Shown here piece by piece: positions 17,901-25,856 of a DNA stretch of 64,000 nucleotides. Under the pieces are notes generated by a model. The model ran no database searches. It was given only the letters and a program-made list of their open reading frames with translations, and was not told where the DNA came from. The DNA comes from Pseudomonas sp. FP2196. Its GTDB lineage: Bacteria; Pseudomonadota; Gammaproteobacteria; Pseudomonadales; Pseudomonadaceae. The translations under genes and the position numbers were made by a program. The stretch is taken from contig NZ_CP117445.1 of assembly GCF_030687715.1 (NCBI RefSeq), forward strand, positions 1,856,501-1,920,500, written 5' to 3'. Position 1 is the stretch's first letter. Every line of letters starts with the position of its first letter.

Positions 17901-18443
17901 GAGGTTGCGCGTGCCAAAGACGATGGTGAACAGCGCCAGGACCAGGGACACGATCAGCGCGGTGTCTTGGGCGCGGGTGCCCATGGCGTCGGCACCGGCG
18001 CCGATCAACAGGTTTACGCCAAGGACGATGCCCTTGAGTTGCAGGGCGATGTAGGGGAGGACGCCGACCAGACAGATCAGGGCCACGACCACCGCCAGCG
18101 ATTGCGATTTGCCGTAGCGCGCGGCGATGAAGTCAGCGATGGAGGTGATGTTCTCCTGCTTGCTGATCATCACCATTTTTTGCAGGACCCACGGCGCGCC
18201 GACCAACAGCAGGATCGGCCCGAGGTAAATCGGCAGGAATGACCACAGCTGTTCGGCGGCCTGGCCGACCGCGCCGAAAAACGTCCAACTGGTGCAATAA
18301 ACCGCCAGCGACAGGCTGTACACCCAGGCACGCACTCGCGGCGGCAGCGGCGCACTGCGACGGTCGCCGTAGAAGGCGATGGCGAACATGATGGCCATAT
18401 AGGCCAGGGCGACGACGGCGATCAGCCCGGTGGACAACGGCAT
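14973..18443 (-). CDS. mxtR: Symporter-domain hybrid sensor histidine kinase (MxtR/CrbS type)
   Basis: A 1156-residue hybrid kinase. Residues 1 to about 500 form a sodium:solute symporter-like (SLC5) domain of about 13 membrane spans (LAVYCTSWTFFGAVGQAAEQ). PAS-type sequence follows around 640-740 (ITQGISVVDQSLKLVAWN). The HisKA/HATPase module has the phosphoacceptor in AAVSHDLMQPLN near residue 806 and the N/G boxes (NFLTNAFRYA, DRGPGIPEDK, GLGLGLAIADGL). The C-terminal receiver carries Asp in LALVDYHLD near 1088. This order matches MxtR of Pseudomonas and CrbS, which control acetate and carbon use through an ErdR/CrbR regulator not present here. The ATG at 18443 follows GGGAG, and an upstream in-frame extension lacks family support. 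Confidence 0.9.
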   Translation of the reverse strand: MPLSTGLIAVVALAYMAIMFAIAFYGDRRSAPLPPRVRAWVYSLSLAVYCTSWTFFGAVGQAAEQLWSFLPIYLGPILLLVGAPWVLQKMVMISKQENITSIADFIAARYGKSQSLAVVVALICLVGVLPYIALQLKGIVLGVNLLIGAGADAMGTRAQDTALIVSLVLALFTIVFGTRNLDATEHHRGMVLAIAFESLVKLFAFLAVGAFVTYGLYDGFDDLFNQAMLAPRLEEYWKETINWPSMVVQTGVAMMAIICLPRQFHVTVVENIDPQDLRLAKWVFPAYLALAALFVVPIALAGQMLLPSDVLPDSFVISLPLAQAHPALAMLAFIGGASAATGMVIVASVALSTMVSNDMLLPWLLRRNNAERPFEVFRQWMLSVRRVSIVVILLLAYVAYRLLGSTASLATIGQIAFAAVTQLAPAMLGALYWKQANRRGVFAGLATGTFLWFYTLILPIAARSLGWPLDTFPGLAWLHSNPLNLPITPLTQGVVLSLAGNFTLFAWVSVLSRTRVSEHWQAGRFIGQEINARPSARSMLAVQIDDLLQLAARFVGEERARQSFIRFAYRQGKGFNPNQNADDEWIAHTERLLAGVLGASSTRAVVKAAIEGREMQLEDVVRIADEASEVLQFNRALLQGAIENITQGISVVDQSLKLVAWNRRYLELFNYPDGLISVGRPIADIIRYNAERGLCGPGEAEVHVARRLHWMRQGRAHTSERLFPNGRVIELIGNPMPGGGFVMSFTDITAFREAEQALTEANEGLEQRVSERTQELSQLNVALTEAKGTAEAANQSKTRFLAAVSHDLMQPLNAARLFSAALSHQDDGLSSEAQKLVHHLDSSLRSAEDLISDLLDISRLENGKINPDCKAFAVNELFDTLGAEFKALAQEQGLSFRVRGSHLRIDSDIKLLRRILQNFLTNAFRYAKGPVLLGVRRRGGELCLEVWDRGPGIPEDKQQVIFEEFKRLDSHQTRAEKGLGLGLAIADGLCRVLGHTLRVRSWPGRGSVFSVSVPLACTQTLPASAAVELNGKLPSGARVLCIDNEDSILIGMNSLLSRWGCQVWTARNREECEALLNDGVRPQLALVDYHLDNGDTGTELMAWLRTSLGEPVPGVVISADGRPEMVAQVHAAGLDYLAKPVKPAALRALLSRYLPL

Positions 18444-18595
18444 GCAACACTCCCGACAGAAGACTCCCCGGCACTCCTGCCCGGGCGGACAGTCTCGCAT
18501 GAGTGCGGCGGTTAGTCAGTGTCGACCAAGGTCGTGGCGTGGCGGGGTGTCGCAGGTTTAGAACCGGGTGGCATTTGGGTGGCCGGGCGGGCCTC

Positions 18596-18732
18596 TTCGC
18601 GAGCAGGCTCGCTCCCACAGAGTTCAGCATCGTTCACAAAATCTCTGTAGGCGCTATCGAGTGAAACGAGGCTGCGATCTTTTGATCTTCAAAATCAAGA
18701 TCAACAGATCGCAGCGTGCCGCAGCTCCTGCA
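18596..18732. repeat. Mixed REP cluster: one family B copy and a family A pair
   Basis: CGCGAGCAGGCTCGCTCCCACA (family B) is followed by a diverged family A pair with GATCGCAGCGTGCCGCAGCTC and an upstream arm containing GAGGCTGCGATCTTTTGATC. The cluster lies between two minus-strand genes, downstream of the TetR gene and upstream of the hybrid kinase. Confidence 0.75.
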
Positions 18733-18743
18733 TGGCTATCGAG

Positions 18744-19286
18744 TCAATCCTGCTGCAATGCAATATCAATCAACCGGTGCAGCTCTTCCACCTCCAGCGC
18801 CGCTGCCGAAAACAGAATCCGAAACACCACCGGCGCCACCACCAGATTGATCATCCGATCAACACTCGGCGCCGTTTCGGTCGGGTGACGCTCAATGATC
18901 GTCTGCAACTGCGCCCCGATAATCGTCACGCAATACCCCGGCGTGGCGCTCGCCTGCACGTCGCGCATCATGTTGCGACCGGGTTCGGAACTCATTTCGT
19001 CGAGGTATTGCTCGGCCCACGCGCGGACATCGCTGCGCAGGCTGCCGGTTTGCGCCGGCTCGCTGTCGGGGCGCATGCGGGCGAGGGCGACGTCGGCCAG
19101 CAACGCCGCCAGATCACCCCAGCGCCGATAAATCGTCGACGGCGTCACCCCGGCGCGCGCCGCGATTTGCGGCACGGTCACGGTCGAGCGTTCCTGTTCT
19201 TGCAGAAGCGCGCGGACTGCCGAATGAATCGACTCTTGCACTCGGGCGCTGCGACCGCCCGGGCGTAAACCTTCTTTAATAGCCAT
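18744..19286 (-). CDS. TetR-family transcriptional regulator
   Basis: A 180-residue one-component regulator. The N-terminal HTH is VTVPQIAARAGVTPSTIYRR with the TetR-type WGDLAALLADVA extension. The C-terminal ligand/dimer domain resembles the TetR_C group found in such drug-exporter repressors. The start at 19286 gives MAIKEGLRPGGRSARVQESI. A longer open frame upstream would run into the divergent promoter and is rejected. It is divergently transcribed from an MFS gene 91 bp away, the classical repressor/exporter arrangement. Confidence 0.9.
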   Translation of the reverse strand: MAIKEGLRPGGRSARVQESIHSAVRALLQEQERSTVTVPQIAARAGVTPSTIYRRWGDLAALLADVALARMRPDSEPAQTGSLRSDVRAWAEQYLDEMSSEPGRNMMRDVQASATPGYCVTIIGAQLQTIIERHPTETAPSVDRMINLVVAPVVFRILFSAAALEVEELHRLIDIALQQD

Positions 19287-19331
19287 GCGGCAGACCTTAA
19301 CACAAAGAATTTGCTTTAAGCGTGAGGCGGT

Positions 19332-19376
19332 AGCACACTCCGCAAAAGCTAATTTTTCGCTTTTGCGGAGTGTGCT
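19332..19376. promoter_or_regulatory. Long perfect hairpin/palindrome ending 1 bp before the MFS start codon
   Basis: AGCACACTCCGCAAAAGC (19332-19349) and its exact inverse complement GCTTTTGCGGAGTGTGCT (19359-19376) are separated by a 9-base AT-rich loop. The right arm contains the only Shine-Dalgarno-like bases (GCGGAG) for the ATG at 19378. As DNA it could be a TetR operator. As RNA it would sequester the ribosome site. Confidence 0.75.
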
Positions 19377-19377
19377 C

Positions 19378-20565
19378 ATGAACAGCCCTGTTTCGAACCG
19401 TCCCAGCCTGTGGTTTCTGGCGATCACCTTACTCAGTTTTCTCGCCGCTTCCACCGCGCCGACGCCGTTGTATCACCTGTATCAGGATCAACTGCACTTC
19501 TCGGCAGCGGTACTGACCCTGATTTTCGGTGTCTACGCGTTGAGCCTGCTGGCGGCTCTACTGACCGTCGGTTCGCTCTCGGATCATTTGGGACGCAAAC
19601 CTGTGATCTTCACCGCCGTGCTGCTCAATGCGCTGGCGATGTTGCTGTTTATCTATGCCGACAGCGTCAGTTGGTTGATCGGAGCGCGAGTACTGCAAGG
19701 TTTTGCCACCGGCATGGCCACAGCGGTGTTAAGTGCGACGCTGCTCGATACTGACCGCCAACACGGGCCATTGATTAATAGTGTTGCCCCGTTGCTCGGT
19801 ATGGCATTGGGGGCAATGGGCTGTGGTTTACTGGCCGAATTTGCCCCGGCGCCGTTGCAACTGACTTACTGGCTGCTGCTCGCGCTGTTTGTGGGGCAGG
19901 CTTTGTACGTCTGGCGCCTGCCGGAAAGCGTTACGCCGCAAGTCGGGGCGTGGGCCTCGTTGCGGCCGACTTTGCATGTACCGGTTCAGGCCCGTGCAAC
20001 GTTGTGGCGAGTGCTGCCGCTGAACACCGCGACCTGGGCGCTCGGCGGTTTTTACGCATCGCTGGCGCCATCGCTGGTGCGCACCGCCACCGGTTCCACC
20101 TCCAACCTGATCGGCGGCGCGACCGTGGCAGCGTTGACCGTGACTGGTGCGCTGATGATTTTCACCTTGCGTAATGGTGTCGCCACTCGGGCCTTGCAGA
20201 TAGGTGCAAGCTTGCTGCCCAGCGGTCTGGTGCTGATTCTGCTGGGTGTGCACAGCGCCAGTCTGTCGCTGTTTTTCCTCGGTACGCTGGTCGCCGGTTG
20301 TGGTTTTGGTTCAGGCTTTCTCGGTGCGGTACGCAGCCTGGTGCCACTGGCGTTGCCCCATGAACGGGCCGGGTTGATGTCGGCGTATTACGTGTTGAGC
20401 TATCTGGCGTTTTGCTTGCCGGCTCTGCTGGCAGGACATTTCACTCATAGCTTCGGCCTGCTTGCCACGACTGATGCGTATGGCGGGGTACTCATCGTAC
20501 TGGCCGTCGGTGCTTTGTTACTCAGTCTGCGTCCGCAACCGGCCAAAGTGTGCAGCGCTCCATAA
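19378..20565 (+). CDS. MFS transporter, divergent from TetR
   Basis: A 395-residue major facilitator with 12 predicted spans. The motif A loop is GSLSDHLGRKPV after TM2. ARVLQGFATGMATAVLSATL is the TM4/5 region of the DHA1-like drug exporters. It starts at 19378 (MNSPVSNRPSLWFLAITLLS). The frame is open upstream but would include the hairpin and TetR promoter. The substrate is unknown. Repression by the adjacent TetR protein is the natural inference. Confidence 0.88.
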   Translation: MNSPVSNRPSLWFLAITLLSFLAASTAPTPLYHLYQDQLHFSAAVLTLIFGVYALSLLAALLTVGSLSDHLGRKPVIFTAVLLNALAMLLFIYADSVSWLIGARVLQGFATGMATAVLSATLLDTDRQHGPLINSVAPLLGMALGAMGCGLLAEFAPAPLQLTYWLLLALFVGQALYVWRLPESVTPQVGAWASLRPTLHVPVQARATLWRVLPLNTATWALGGFYASLAPSLVRTATGSTSNLIGGATVAALTVTGALMIFTLRNGVATRALQIGASLLPSGLVLILLGVHSASLSLFFLGTLVAGCGFGSGFLGAVRSLVPLALPHERAGLMSAYYVLSYLAFCLPALLAGHFTHSFGLLATTDAYGGVLIVLAVGALLLSLRPQPAKVCSAP

Positions 20566-20617
20566 CAGCGGCGCTTTCGGTTAGCCTTGCCCAGTCATTC
20601 TGTTCCCGGATCCACTC

Positions 20618-20929
20618 ATGAAGATTATTCGCAGCAAGGCCTTCACCGCCGACCGAGCCTGGGGCGCACTCGATATCGCCAACATGAACGGCATCACCAC
20701 TCGTCTGCACTGGACGGATCAACCGTACAAATGGCACGTCAATGACGGCGAAGAAGTGTTCGTGGTGCTCGATGGGCAAGTACAGATGCGCTATCGCGAA
20801 AACGGTGAAGAAAAGCAGACGTTGCTCGAAGTCGGCGACATCTTCCATGCCTCGGTCGGCACCGAACACGTTGCTCATCCGCAGGGTGTGGCGCGGATTC
20901 TGGTGATCGAAAGCGAGGGTAGCGTGTAA
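20618..20929 (+). CDS. Small cupin-domain protein
   Basis: A 103-residue single-domain cupin. Motif 1 is represented by WHVNDGEEVFVVLDGQVQMR (metal-binding His and Glu of the H-x-n-E set) and motif 2 by GDIFHASVGTEHVAHP (second His). Such stand-alone cupins are often mannose-6-phosphate-isomerase-like or of unknown function. It lies 52 bp after the MFS gene on the same strand, and a plausible ribosome site is weak. No substrate can be named. Confidence 0.82.
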   Translation: MKIIRSKAFTADRAWGALDIANMNGITTRLHWTDQPYKWHVNDGEEVFVVLDGQVQMRYRENGEEKQTLLEVGDIFHASVGTEHVAHPQGVARILVIESEGSV

Positions 20930-21034
20930 TTGCTTATCTACAAAACAGATAACAGTTAGAGAAATTACCCGTTATATAGATATTCGATTCAGATCTACCA
21001 TGGACTCAACCTCACCAGAGGACAGGAGTTCATG

Positions 21035-22186
21035 ATGACTTGCCCCAACATTGTTAAACCCGGCATCAAGCCGCTTAGCCAACTTCAGCATCCGCGCGAA
21101 GTGATCCGCCAATTCACGCCGAACTGGTTTGCCGCGACCATGGGTACCGGTGTGCTGGCTCTGGCGCTGGCGAATTTGCCGGTCGCCATTCCAGGATTGC
21201 ACGCCTTGGCCGAAGGGCTGTGGCTGTTCAACATTCTGTTGTTCACTCTGTTTACCGCTGCCTACGCCGCGCGCTGGATTCTGTTCTTCGACGAGGCGCG
21301 GCGAATTTTCGGGCATTCCACGGTGTCGATGTTCTTCGGCACTATTCCAATGGGCCTGGCGACGATCATCAACGGCTTTCTGCTGTTCGGCCTGCCGCGT
21401 TGGGGCGATGGCGTCATCCCTCTCGCCGAGGTGCTGTGGTGGATTGATGTGGCGATGTCGTTGGCCTGCGGCGTGTTGATCCCCTACATGATGTTTACCC
21501 GCCAGGAACACAGCATCGACCAGATGACGGCCGTTTGGCTGTTGCCTGTGGTAGCCGCAGAGGTTGCAGCGGCCAGCGGTGGGTTACTCGCACCGCACCT
21601 GAGCGATGCCCACTCGCAACTGGTGGTGCTGACCACAAGCTACGTGCTCTGGGCATTTTCCCTGCCGGTCGCGTTCAGCATTCTGACGATCCTGTTGCTG
21701 CGCATGGCCCTGCACAAACTGCCCCACGAAAACATGGCCGCATCGAGCTGGCTGGCCCTGGGCCCGATCGGCACCGGTGCGTTGGGCATGCTGCTGCTGG
21801 GCGCTGACGCGCCGGTCATCTTCGCCGCCAACGGTTTGCCGGGTATTGGTGAGATCGCTGCGGGCCTTGGTTTGGTGGCCGGGATCACGCTGTGGGGCTT
21901 CGGTCTGTGGTGGATGCTGATGGCGCTGCTGATTACCGTGCGCTATCTGCGAGACGGCATTCCGTTCAACCTGGGTTGGTGGGGCTTTACCTTCCCGTTG
22001 GGCGTTTATTCGCTGGCAACGCTGAAACTTGCCAGCACCTTGAACCTCGGCTTTTTCAGTGTGGTCGGCGGCGTGCTGGTGTCGTTGCTGGCGGTGATGT
22101 GGCTGATTGTGGGCAAACGGACGGTGCAAGGTGCGTGGCGTGGCGAACTGTTTGTCTCGCCCTGCATTGCAGGTTTGAAGAAATAA
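21035..22186 (+). CDS. TDT/SLAC1-family anion channel or transporter
   Basis: About 383 residues with ten hydrophobic spans. REVIRQFTPNWFAATMGTGV is the N-terminal hallmark of the tellurite-resistance/dicarboxylate transporter (TDT) family, which includes TehA, Mae1 and SLAC1. AGGAG at 21024-21028 favours the ATG at 21035 over the one at 21032. The gene stands alone, with a 100-bp AT-rich promoter region upstream. Whether it carries sulfite, malate or tellurite-related anions cannot be read from sequence. Confidence 0.87.
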   Translation: MTCPNIVKPGIKPLSQLQHPREVIRQFTPNWFAATMGTGVLALALANLPVAIPGLHALAEGLWLFNILLFTLFTAAYAARWILFFDEARRIFGHSTVSMFFGTIPMGLATIINGFLLFGLPRWGDGVIPLAEVLWWIDVAMSLACGVLIPYMMFTRQEHSIDQMTAVWLLPVVAAEVAAASGGLLAPHLSDAHSQLVVLTTSYVLWAFSLPVAFSILTILLLRMALHKLPHENMAASSWLALGPIGTGALGMLLLGADAPVIFAANGLPGIGEIAAGLGLVAGITLWGFGLWWMLMALLITVRYLRDGIPFNLGWWGFTFPLGVYSLATLKLASTLNLGFFSVVGGVLVSLLAVMWLIVGKRTVQGAWRGELFVSPCIAGLKK

Positions 22187-22281
22187 CCTGAAAAGTTTAG
22201 GTAAGGTGTGGCCTGGATCGCGGTTCGAGATTCCAATACAAGAACCCAGGCCTCACTACCAACATCAGGGAAACACGGAAG

Positions 22282-24156
22282 ATGAGTCACCCCTCACAGT
22301 TCAACCTGCTGCGCACCCGGCGTTTCTTGCCGTTTTTCATCACGCAGTCGCTCGGTGCGTTCAACGACAACGTGTTTAAGCAGTCGCTGATCCTCGCCAT
22401 TCTCTATCGGCTGACCATCGAGGGTGACCGCTCCATCTGGGTCAACTTGTGTGCGCTGCTGTTTATCCTGCCGTTCTTTCTGTTCTCGGCGCTGGCCGGG
22501 CAGTTCGGCGAGAAGTTCGCCAAGGACGCGCTGATCCGTCTGATCAAACTCGCGGAAATCGCGATCATGGCGGTAGGATCGGTCGGCTTCTTGTTCGATC
22601 ACCTTTCGCTGATGCTGGTAGCGCTGTTCGCCATGGGCACCCACTCGGCGCTGTTCGGGCCGGTGAAGTATTCGATCTTGCCTCAGGCGTTGCGTGAGGA
22701 AGAGTTGGTTGGCGGCAACGGTCTGGTGGAGATGGGTACATTCCTGGCGATTCTCGCCGGGACCATCGGCGCCGGGATCATCATGTCCTCGACCCACTAC
22801 GCGCCGCTGGTGTCGATCGCCATCGTCGGCATTGCCGTGCTGGGTTATCTGGCCAGCCGCAGCATTCCCCGCGCAGCGGCGTCATCGCCAGAAATGCGCC
22901 TGAACTGGAATATTTTCAGTCAGTCCTGGGCCACATTGAAACTAGGCTTGGGCCAGACGCCTGCGGTGTCGCGTTCGATTGTCGGCAACTCGTGGTTCTG
23001 GTTTGTCGGAGCTATTTATCTGACGCAGATCCCGGCCTACGCCAAGGAGTGGATGCACGGCGACGAAACCGTGGTCACGCTGATTCTAACGGTGTTCTCG
23101 GTGGGGATCGCGCTGGGCTCGATGCTTTGCGAGAAGCTCTCCGGGCGCAAAGTCGAGATCGGTCTGGTGCCGTTCGGCTCGTTCGGTCTGACCGTGTTCG
23201 GTTTGCTGCTGTGGTGGCATTCCGGTGGAATTCCCGACAGTGTCACCGGCCATAGCTGGACCGAAGTGCTTAGCTTTGGCCACACCTGGGCGGTACTGGT
23301 CGACATCCTCGGCCTCGGTATTTTCGGCGGTTTCTACATTGTGCCGCTGTATGCATTGATTCAGTCGCGCACCGCTGAGAACGAGCGGGCGCGGGTGATC
23401 GCGGCCAATAACATTCTCAACGCGCTGTTTATGGTGGTGTCCGCCATCGTTTCAATCGTGCTGTTAAGCCTGGCCAAGCTGTCGATCCCGCAACTGTTTC
23501 TCGTGGTGTCGCTGCTGAACATTGGCGTCAACGCCTACATCTTCAAGATCGTCCCCGAGTTCAGCATGCGTTTCATGATCTGGCTGCTTAGCCATTCCAT
23601 GTACCGCGTCGAGCATCGCAACCTTGAAGCGATCCCGGATGAAGGCGCGGCGTTGCTGGTGTGCAACCACGTGTCGTTCGTTGATGCGCTGTTGATTGGC
23701 GGCGCGGTGCGTCGGCCGATTCGCTTTGTCATGTACTACAAGATCTACAACTTGCCGGTGCTGAACTTTATCTTCCGCACGGCGGGGACCATTCCGATTG
23801 CCGGACGCAATGAAGACATCCAGATCTACGAAAAAGCCTTCACCCGGATTGCCCAATATCTTAAGGACGGTGAACTGGTGTGCATCTTCCCGGAGGGCAA
23901 GTTGACGGCCGACGGAGAGATCAACGAGTTCAAGGGCGGACTCAAACGGATTCTGGAGGAGACACCCGTGCCGGTGATTCCGCTGGCATTGCAGGGGTTG
24001 TGGGGGAGTTTCTTCAGTCGCGATCCGAACAAGGGCGTGTTCCGCCGGTTGTGGTCGCGGGTGACGTTGGTGGCGGGGGCGCCGGTGACGGTTGAGGCGG
24101 CAGAGCCATTGAAGTTGCAGTGGTTGGTGGGGGCGTTGCGCGGCGCCGTTAGATAG
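22282..24156 (+). CDS. MFS (LplT-like) fused to 1-acylglycerol-3-phosphate acyltransferase
   Basis: A 624-residue fusion. Residues 1 to about 400 are an MFS domain with FITQSLGAFNDNVFKQSL, as in lysophospholipid flippase LplT. The C-terminal PlsC domain starts near 440, with the catalytic HX4D box in CNHVSFVDALLIGG near 462 and the substrate motif FPEGKLTADGEINEFKGG. The likely role is to import or flip lysophospholipids and re-acylate them in one polypeptide, by analogy with LplT-Aas. The acyl-ACP synthetase domain of full Aas fusions is absent here. A SAM-independent membrane repair role is inference. Confidence 0.9.
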   Translation: MSHPSQFNLLRTRRFLPFFITQSLGAFNDNVFKQSLILAILYRLTIEGDRSIWVNLCALLFILPFFLFSALAGQFGEKFAKDALIRLIKLAEIAIMAVGSVGFLFDHLSLMLVALFAMGTHSALFGPVKYSILPQALREEELVGGNGLVEMGTFLAILAGTIGAGIIMSSTHYAPLVSIAIVGIAVLGYLASRSIPRAAASSPEMRLNWNIFSQSWATLKLGLGQTPAVSRSIVGNSWFWFVGAIYLTQIPAYAKEWMHGDETVVTLILTVFSVGIALGSMLCEKLSGRKVEIGLVPFGSFGLTVFGLLLWWHSGGIPDSVTGHSWTEVLSFGHTWAVLVDILGLGIFGGFYIVPLYALIQSRTAENERARVIAANNILNALFMVVSAIVSIVLLSLAKLSIPQLFLVVSLLNIGVNAYIFKIVPEFSMRFMIWLLSHSMYRVEHRNLEAIPDEGAALLVCNHVSFVDALLIGGAVRRPIRFVMYYKIYNLPVLNFIFRTAGTIPIAGRNEDIQIYEKAFTRIAQYLKDGELVCIFPEGKLTADGEINEFKGGLKRILEETPVPVIPLALQGLWGSFFSRDPNKGVFRRLWSRVTLVAGAPVTVEAAEPLKLQWLVGALRGAVR

Positions 24157-24176
24157 TCGGTGACGGGGCTGTCCCC

Positions 24177-24267
24177 ATCGCTGACAAGCCAGCTCTCACA
24201 GGTTTCTGGATGTACACGGGATTCGTGCTCACTGGAAATCCCTGTGGGAGATGGCTTGCCAACGATG
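24177..24267. repeat. REP-type inverted pair, family B variant
   Basis: CGCTGACAAGCCAGCTCTCACAG faces CTGTGGGAGATGGCTTGCCA across about 45 bp. It lies between convergent genes, where it may act as a transcription barrier. Confidence 0.8.
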
Positions 24268-24281
24268 AGGCCAGTGGTGCG

Positions 24282-24596
24282 CTAGGCGCTGACCTTAAGG
24301 CCGATCAACCCGGTGATGATCAACGCCACACTGGCCAATCGAATCAACGCCATTGACTCGCCAAACAGAATGATCCCGGCAATCACCGTGCCCACGGCAC
24401 CCACGCCGGTCCAGATCGCGTAGGCCGTGCCCAGCGGCAATTCCTTCATCGCAAGGCCGAGCAGGCCTAGGCTGATGGCCATGGCCGCAACGGTCAGTGC
24501 AGTGGGAAGTGGACGGCTGAAGCCATCGGTGTATTTCAGGCCGACGGCCCAGCCGACTTCGAACAGGCCGGCGCAAAACAGAATGATCCAGGACAT
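24282..24596 (-). CDS. sugE: SMR-family guanidinium exporter (SugE/Gdx)
   Basis: A 104-residue, four-span small multidrug resistance protein. The first helix carries the essential glutamate in [16 protein letters not shown]. The pattern WA-x-GLK and [14 protein letters not shown] is typical of the SugE/Gdx subgroup, which exports guanidinium in exchange for protons. A guanidine-II riboswitch lies directly upstream on the same strand, which makes the substrate assignment much firmer than family membership alone. Confidence 0.93.
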   Translation of the reverse strand: MSWIILFCAGLFEVGWAVGLKYTDGFSRPLPTALTVAAMAISLGLLGLAMKELPLGTAYAIWTGVGAVGTVIAGIILFGESMALIRLASVALIITGLIGLKVSA

Positions 24597-24617
24597 GAGA
24601 GACCTCCATCGATTGAC

Positions 24618-24668
24618 GGGGTCGTCCCCAGATTAAAAAACTCGATCGAGCCGCGAGGTCGTCCCCGC
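24618..24668 (-). ncRNA. Guanidine-II (mini-ykkC) riboswitch
   Basis: Read on the minus strand there are two small hairpins with identical ACGA loops: GCGGGGACGACCTCGC (24668-24653) and GGGGACGACCCC (24629-24618). They are joined by about 23 bases, and a GGAGG ribosome site for sugE follows. Tandem stems with ACGR loops are the defining feature of the guanidine-II class, which switches on SMR exporters when guanidinium binds. Confidence 0.93.
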
Positions 24669-24716
24669 GTTGCGCGATAGAGTGCCGCGCATTAACCCGG
24701 GGATCAAGTTTCCCGA

Positions 24717-25682
24717 TCAGTCCGTCGCTCGTTGAGCCAGCGCCTGTTCATCTTCTTTTTCGCTCATCCGCCGGAAGTAAGTGGAGAGCAACGCCCCGGA
24801 GATGTTGTGCCAAACGCTGAACAACGCGCTCGGCACCGCTGCCAGTGGCGAGAAGTGCGCGCTGGCCAGTGCTGCACCCAACCCCGAATTCTGCATGCCG
24901 ACTTCCAGCGCCAGCGATTTGCGCTGAGCCAGCGGCAATTTGAATAGACGTCCGGTGAAGTAACCCAGCAAGTAGCCGAAGCTGTTGTGCAACATCACCA
25001 CCGCCATGATCAGCAGGCCGGATTCGGCGATTTTCGCCTGGCTGGCGGCCACCACGGCGGTGACGATGATCACGATGCTGACCACCGAGACCAGCGGCAA
25101 AACATCCACCGCGTGACGCACCTTGTCACCGAGCAGACGTTGCGCGACCACGCCAAGGATGATCGGCAGCAGCACCACTTGCAGGATCGACCAGAACAGC
25201 TCCATGAACGACACCGGTAACCACGCCGAAGCCAGCAACCAGATCAGCGCCGGGGTCAGCAGCGGGGCGAGGAGGGTGGTGACGGCGGCGATGGCCACTG
25301 ACAGCGCCAGATCGCCGCGAGCCAGCCAGGTCATCACGTTGGAAGAAGTGCCACTTGGGCAGCAACCGACCAGAATCACGCCGACGGCGATCTCCGGGGG
25401 CAGGTGAAAAATCTGGCAAAGCAACCACGCCACGCCGGGCATGATCACGAAGTGCGCAACCACGCCCAGCGCCACACGCCATGGATGGCGGGCGACAGCG
25501 GCGAAGTCATCAAGTTTGAGGGTCAGGCCCATGCCGAACATGACCAGCCCGAGCAGCGGCACGATCGCGCTTTTCAAGCCGAGGAACCACGAAGGTTGCA
25601 GGAAGGCCACGACGGCGAAAATCAGAACCCAGTAAGCGAAGGTATTGCCGACAAAGCGGCTGAGTGCAGCCAGTGCGCGCAT
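24717..25682 (-). CDS. Bile acid:sodium symporter-family (BASS) transporter
   Basis: A 321-residue membrane protein with ten hydrophobic spans. GLVMFGMGLTLKLDDF and VGCCPSGTSSNVMTWLARGD are signatures of the BASS/SBF family, and LEVGMQNSGLGAALA is the second conserved cross-over motif. AAGGAA precedes the ATG at 25682 by 6 bp, and the longer open frame adds an unlikely leader. Bacterial members carry pantoate, keto acids or other organic anions with sodium, so the substrate here is undetermined. Confidence 0.9.
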   Translation of the reverse strand: MRALAALSRFVGNTFAYWVLIFAVVAFLQPSWFLGLKSAIVPLLGLVMFGMGLTLKLDDFAAVARHPWRVALGVVAHFVIMPGVAWLLCQIFHLPPEIAVGVILVGCCPSGTSSNVMTWLARGDLALSVAIAAVTTLLAPLLTPALIWLLASAWLPVSFMELFWSILQVVLLPIILGVVAQRLLGDKVRHAVDVLPLVSVVSIVIIVTAVVAASQAKIAESGLLIMAVVMLHNSFGYLLGYFTGRLFKLPLAQRKSLALEVGMQNSGLGAALASAHFSPLAAVPSALFSVWHNISGALLSTYFRRMSEKEDEQALAQRATD

Positions 25683-25735
25683 GGCTTGTTCCTTGTTATG
25701 TGAAAGCGTTAGGAAGCTAAGCATACGGTGCTTGC

Positions 25736-25818
25736 AAAAAGATCGCAGCCTTCGGCAGCGCCTACAGGAAAATGCATTCCAAATTCAGGGGGCTGCCGAA
25801 GGCGGCGATCTTTTTTTT
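25736..25818. repeat. REP-type inverted pair, family A
   Basis: AAAAGATCGCAGCCTTCGGC with partner GCCGAAGGCGGCGATCTTTT flanks a 30-bp spacer. It lies between the BASS gene start and the rdgC stop, both on the minus strand, and ends in eight T residues on the plus strand. Confidence 0.85.
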
Positions 25819-25856
25819 CAGGCACCCTCTATAGATGAAGGTGCTTGCGAGGGGCT

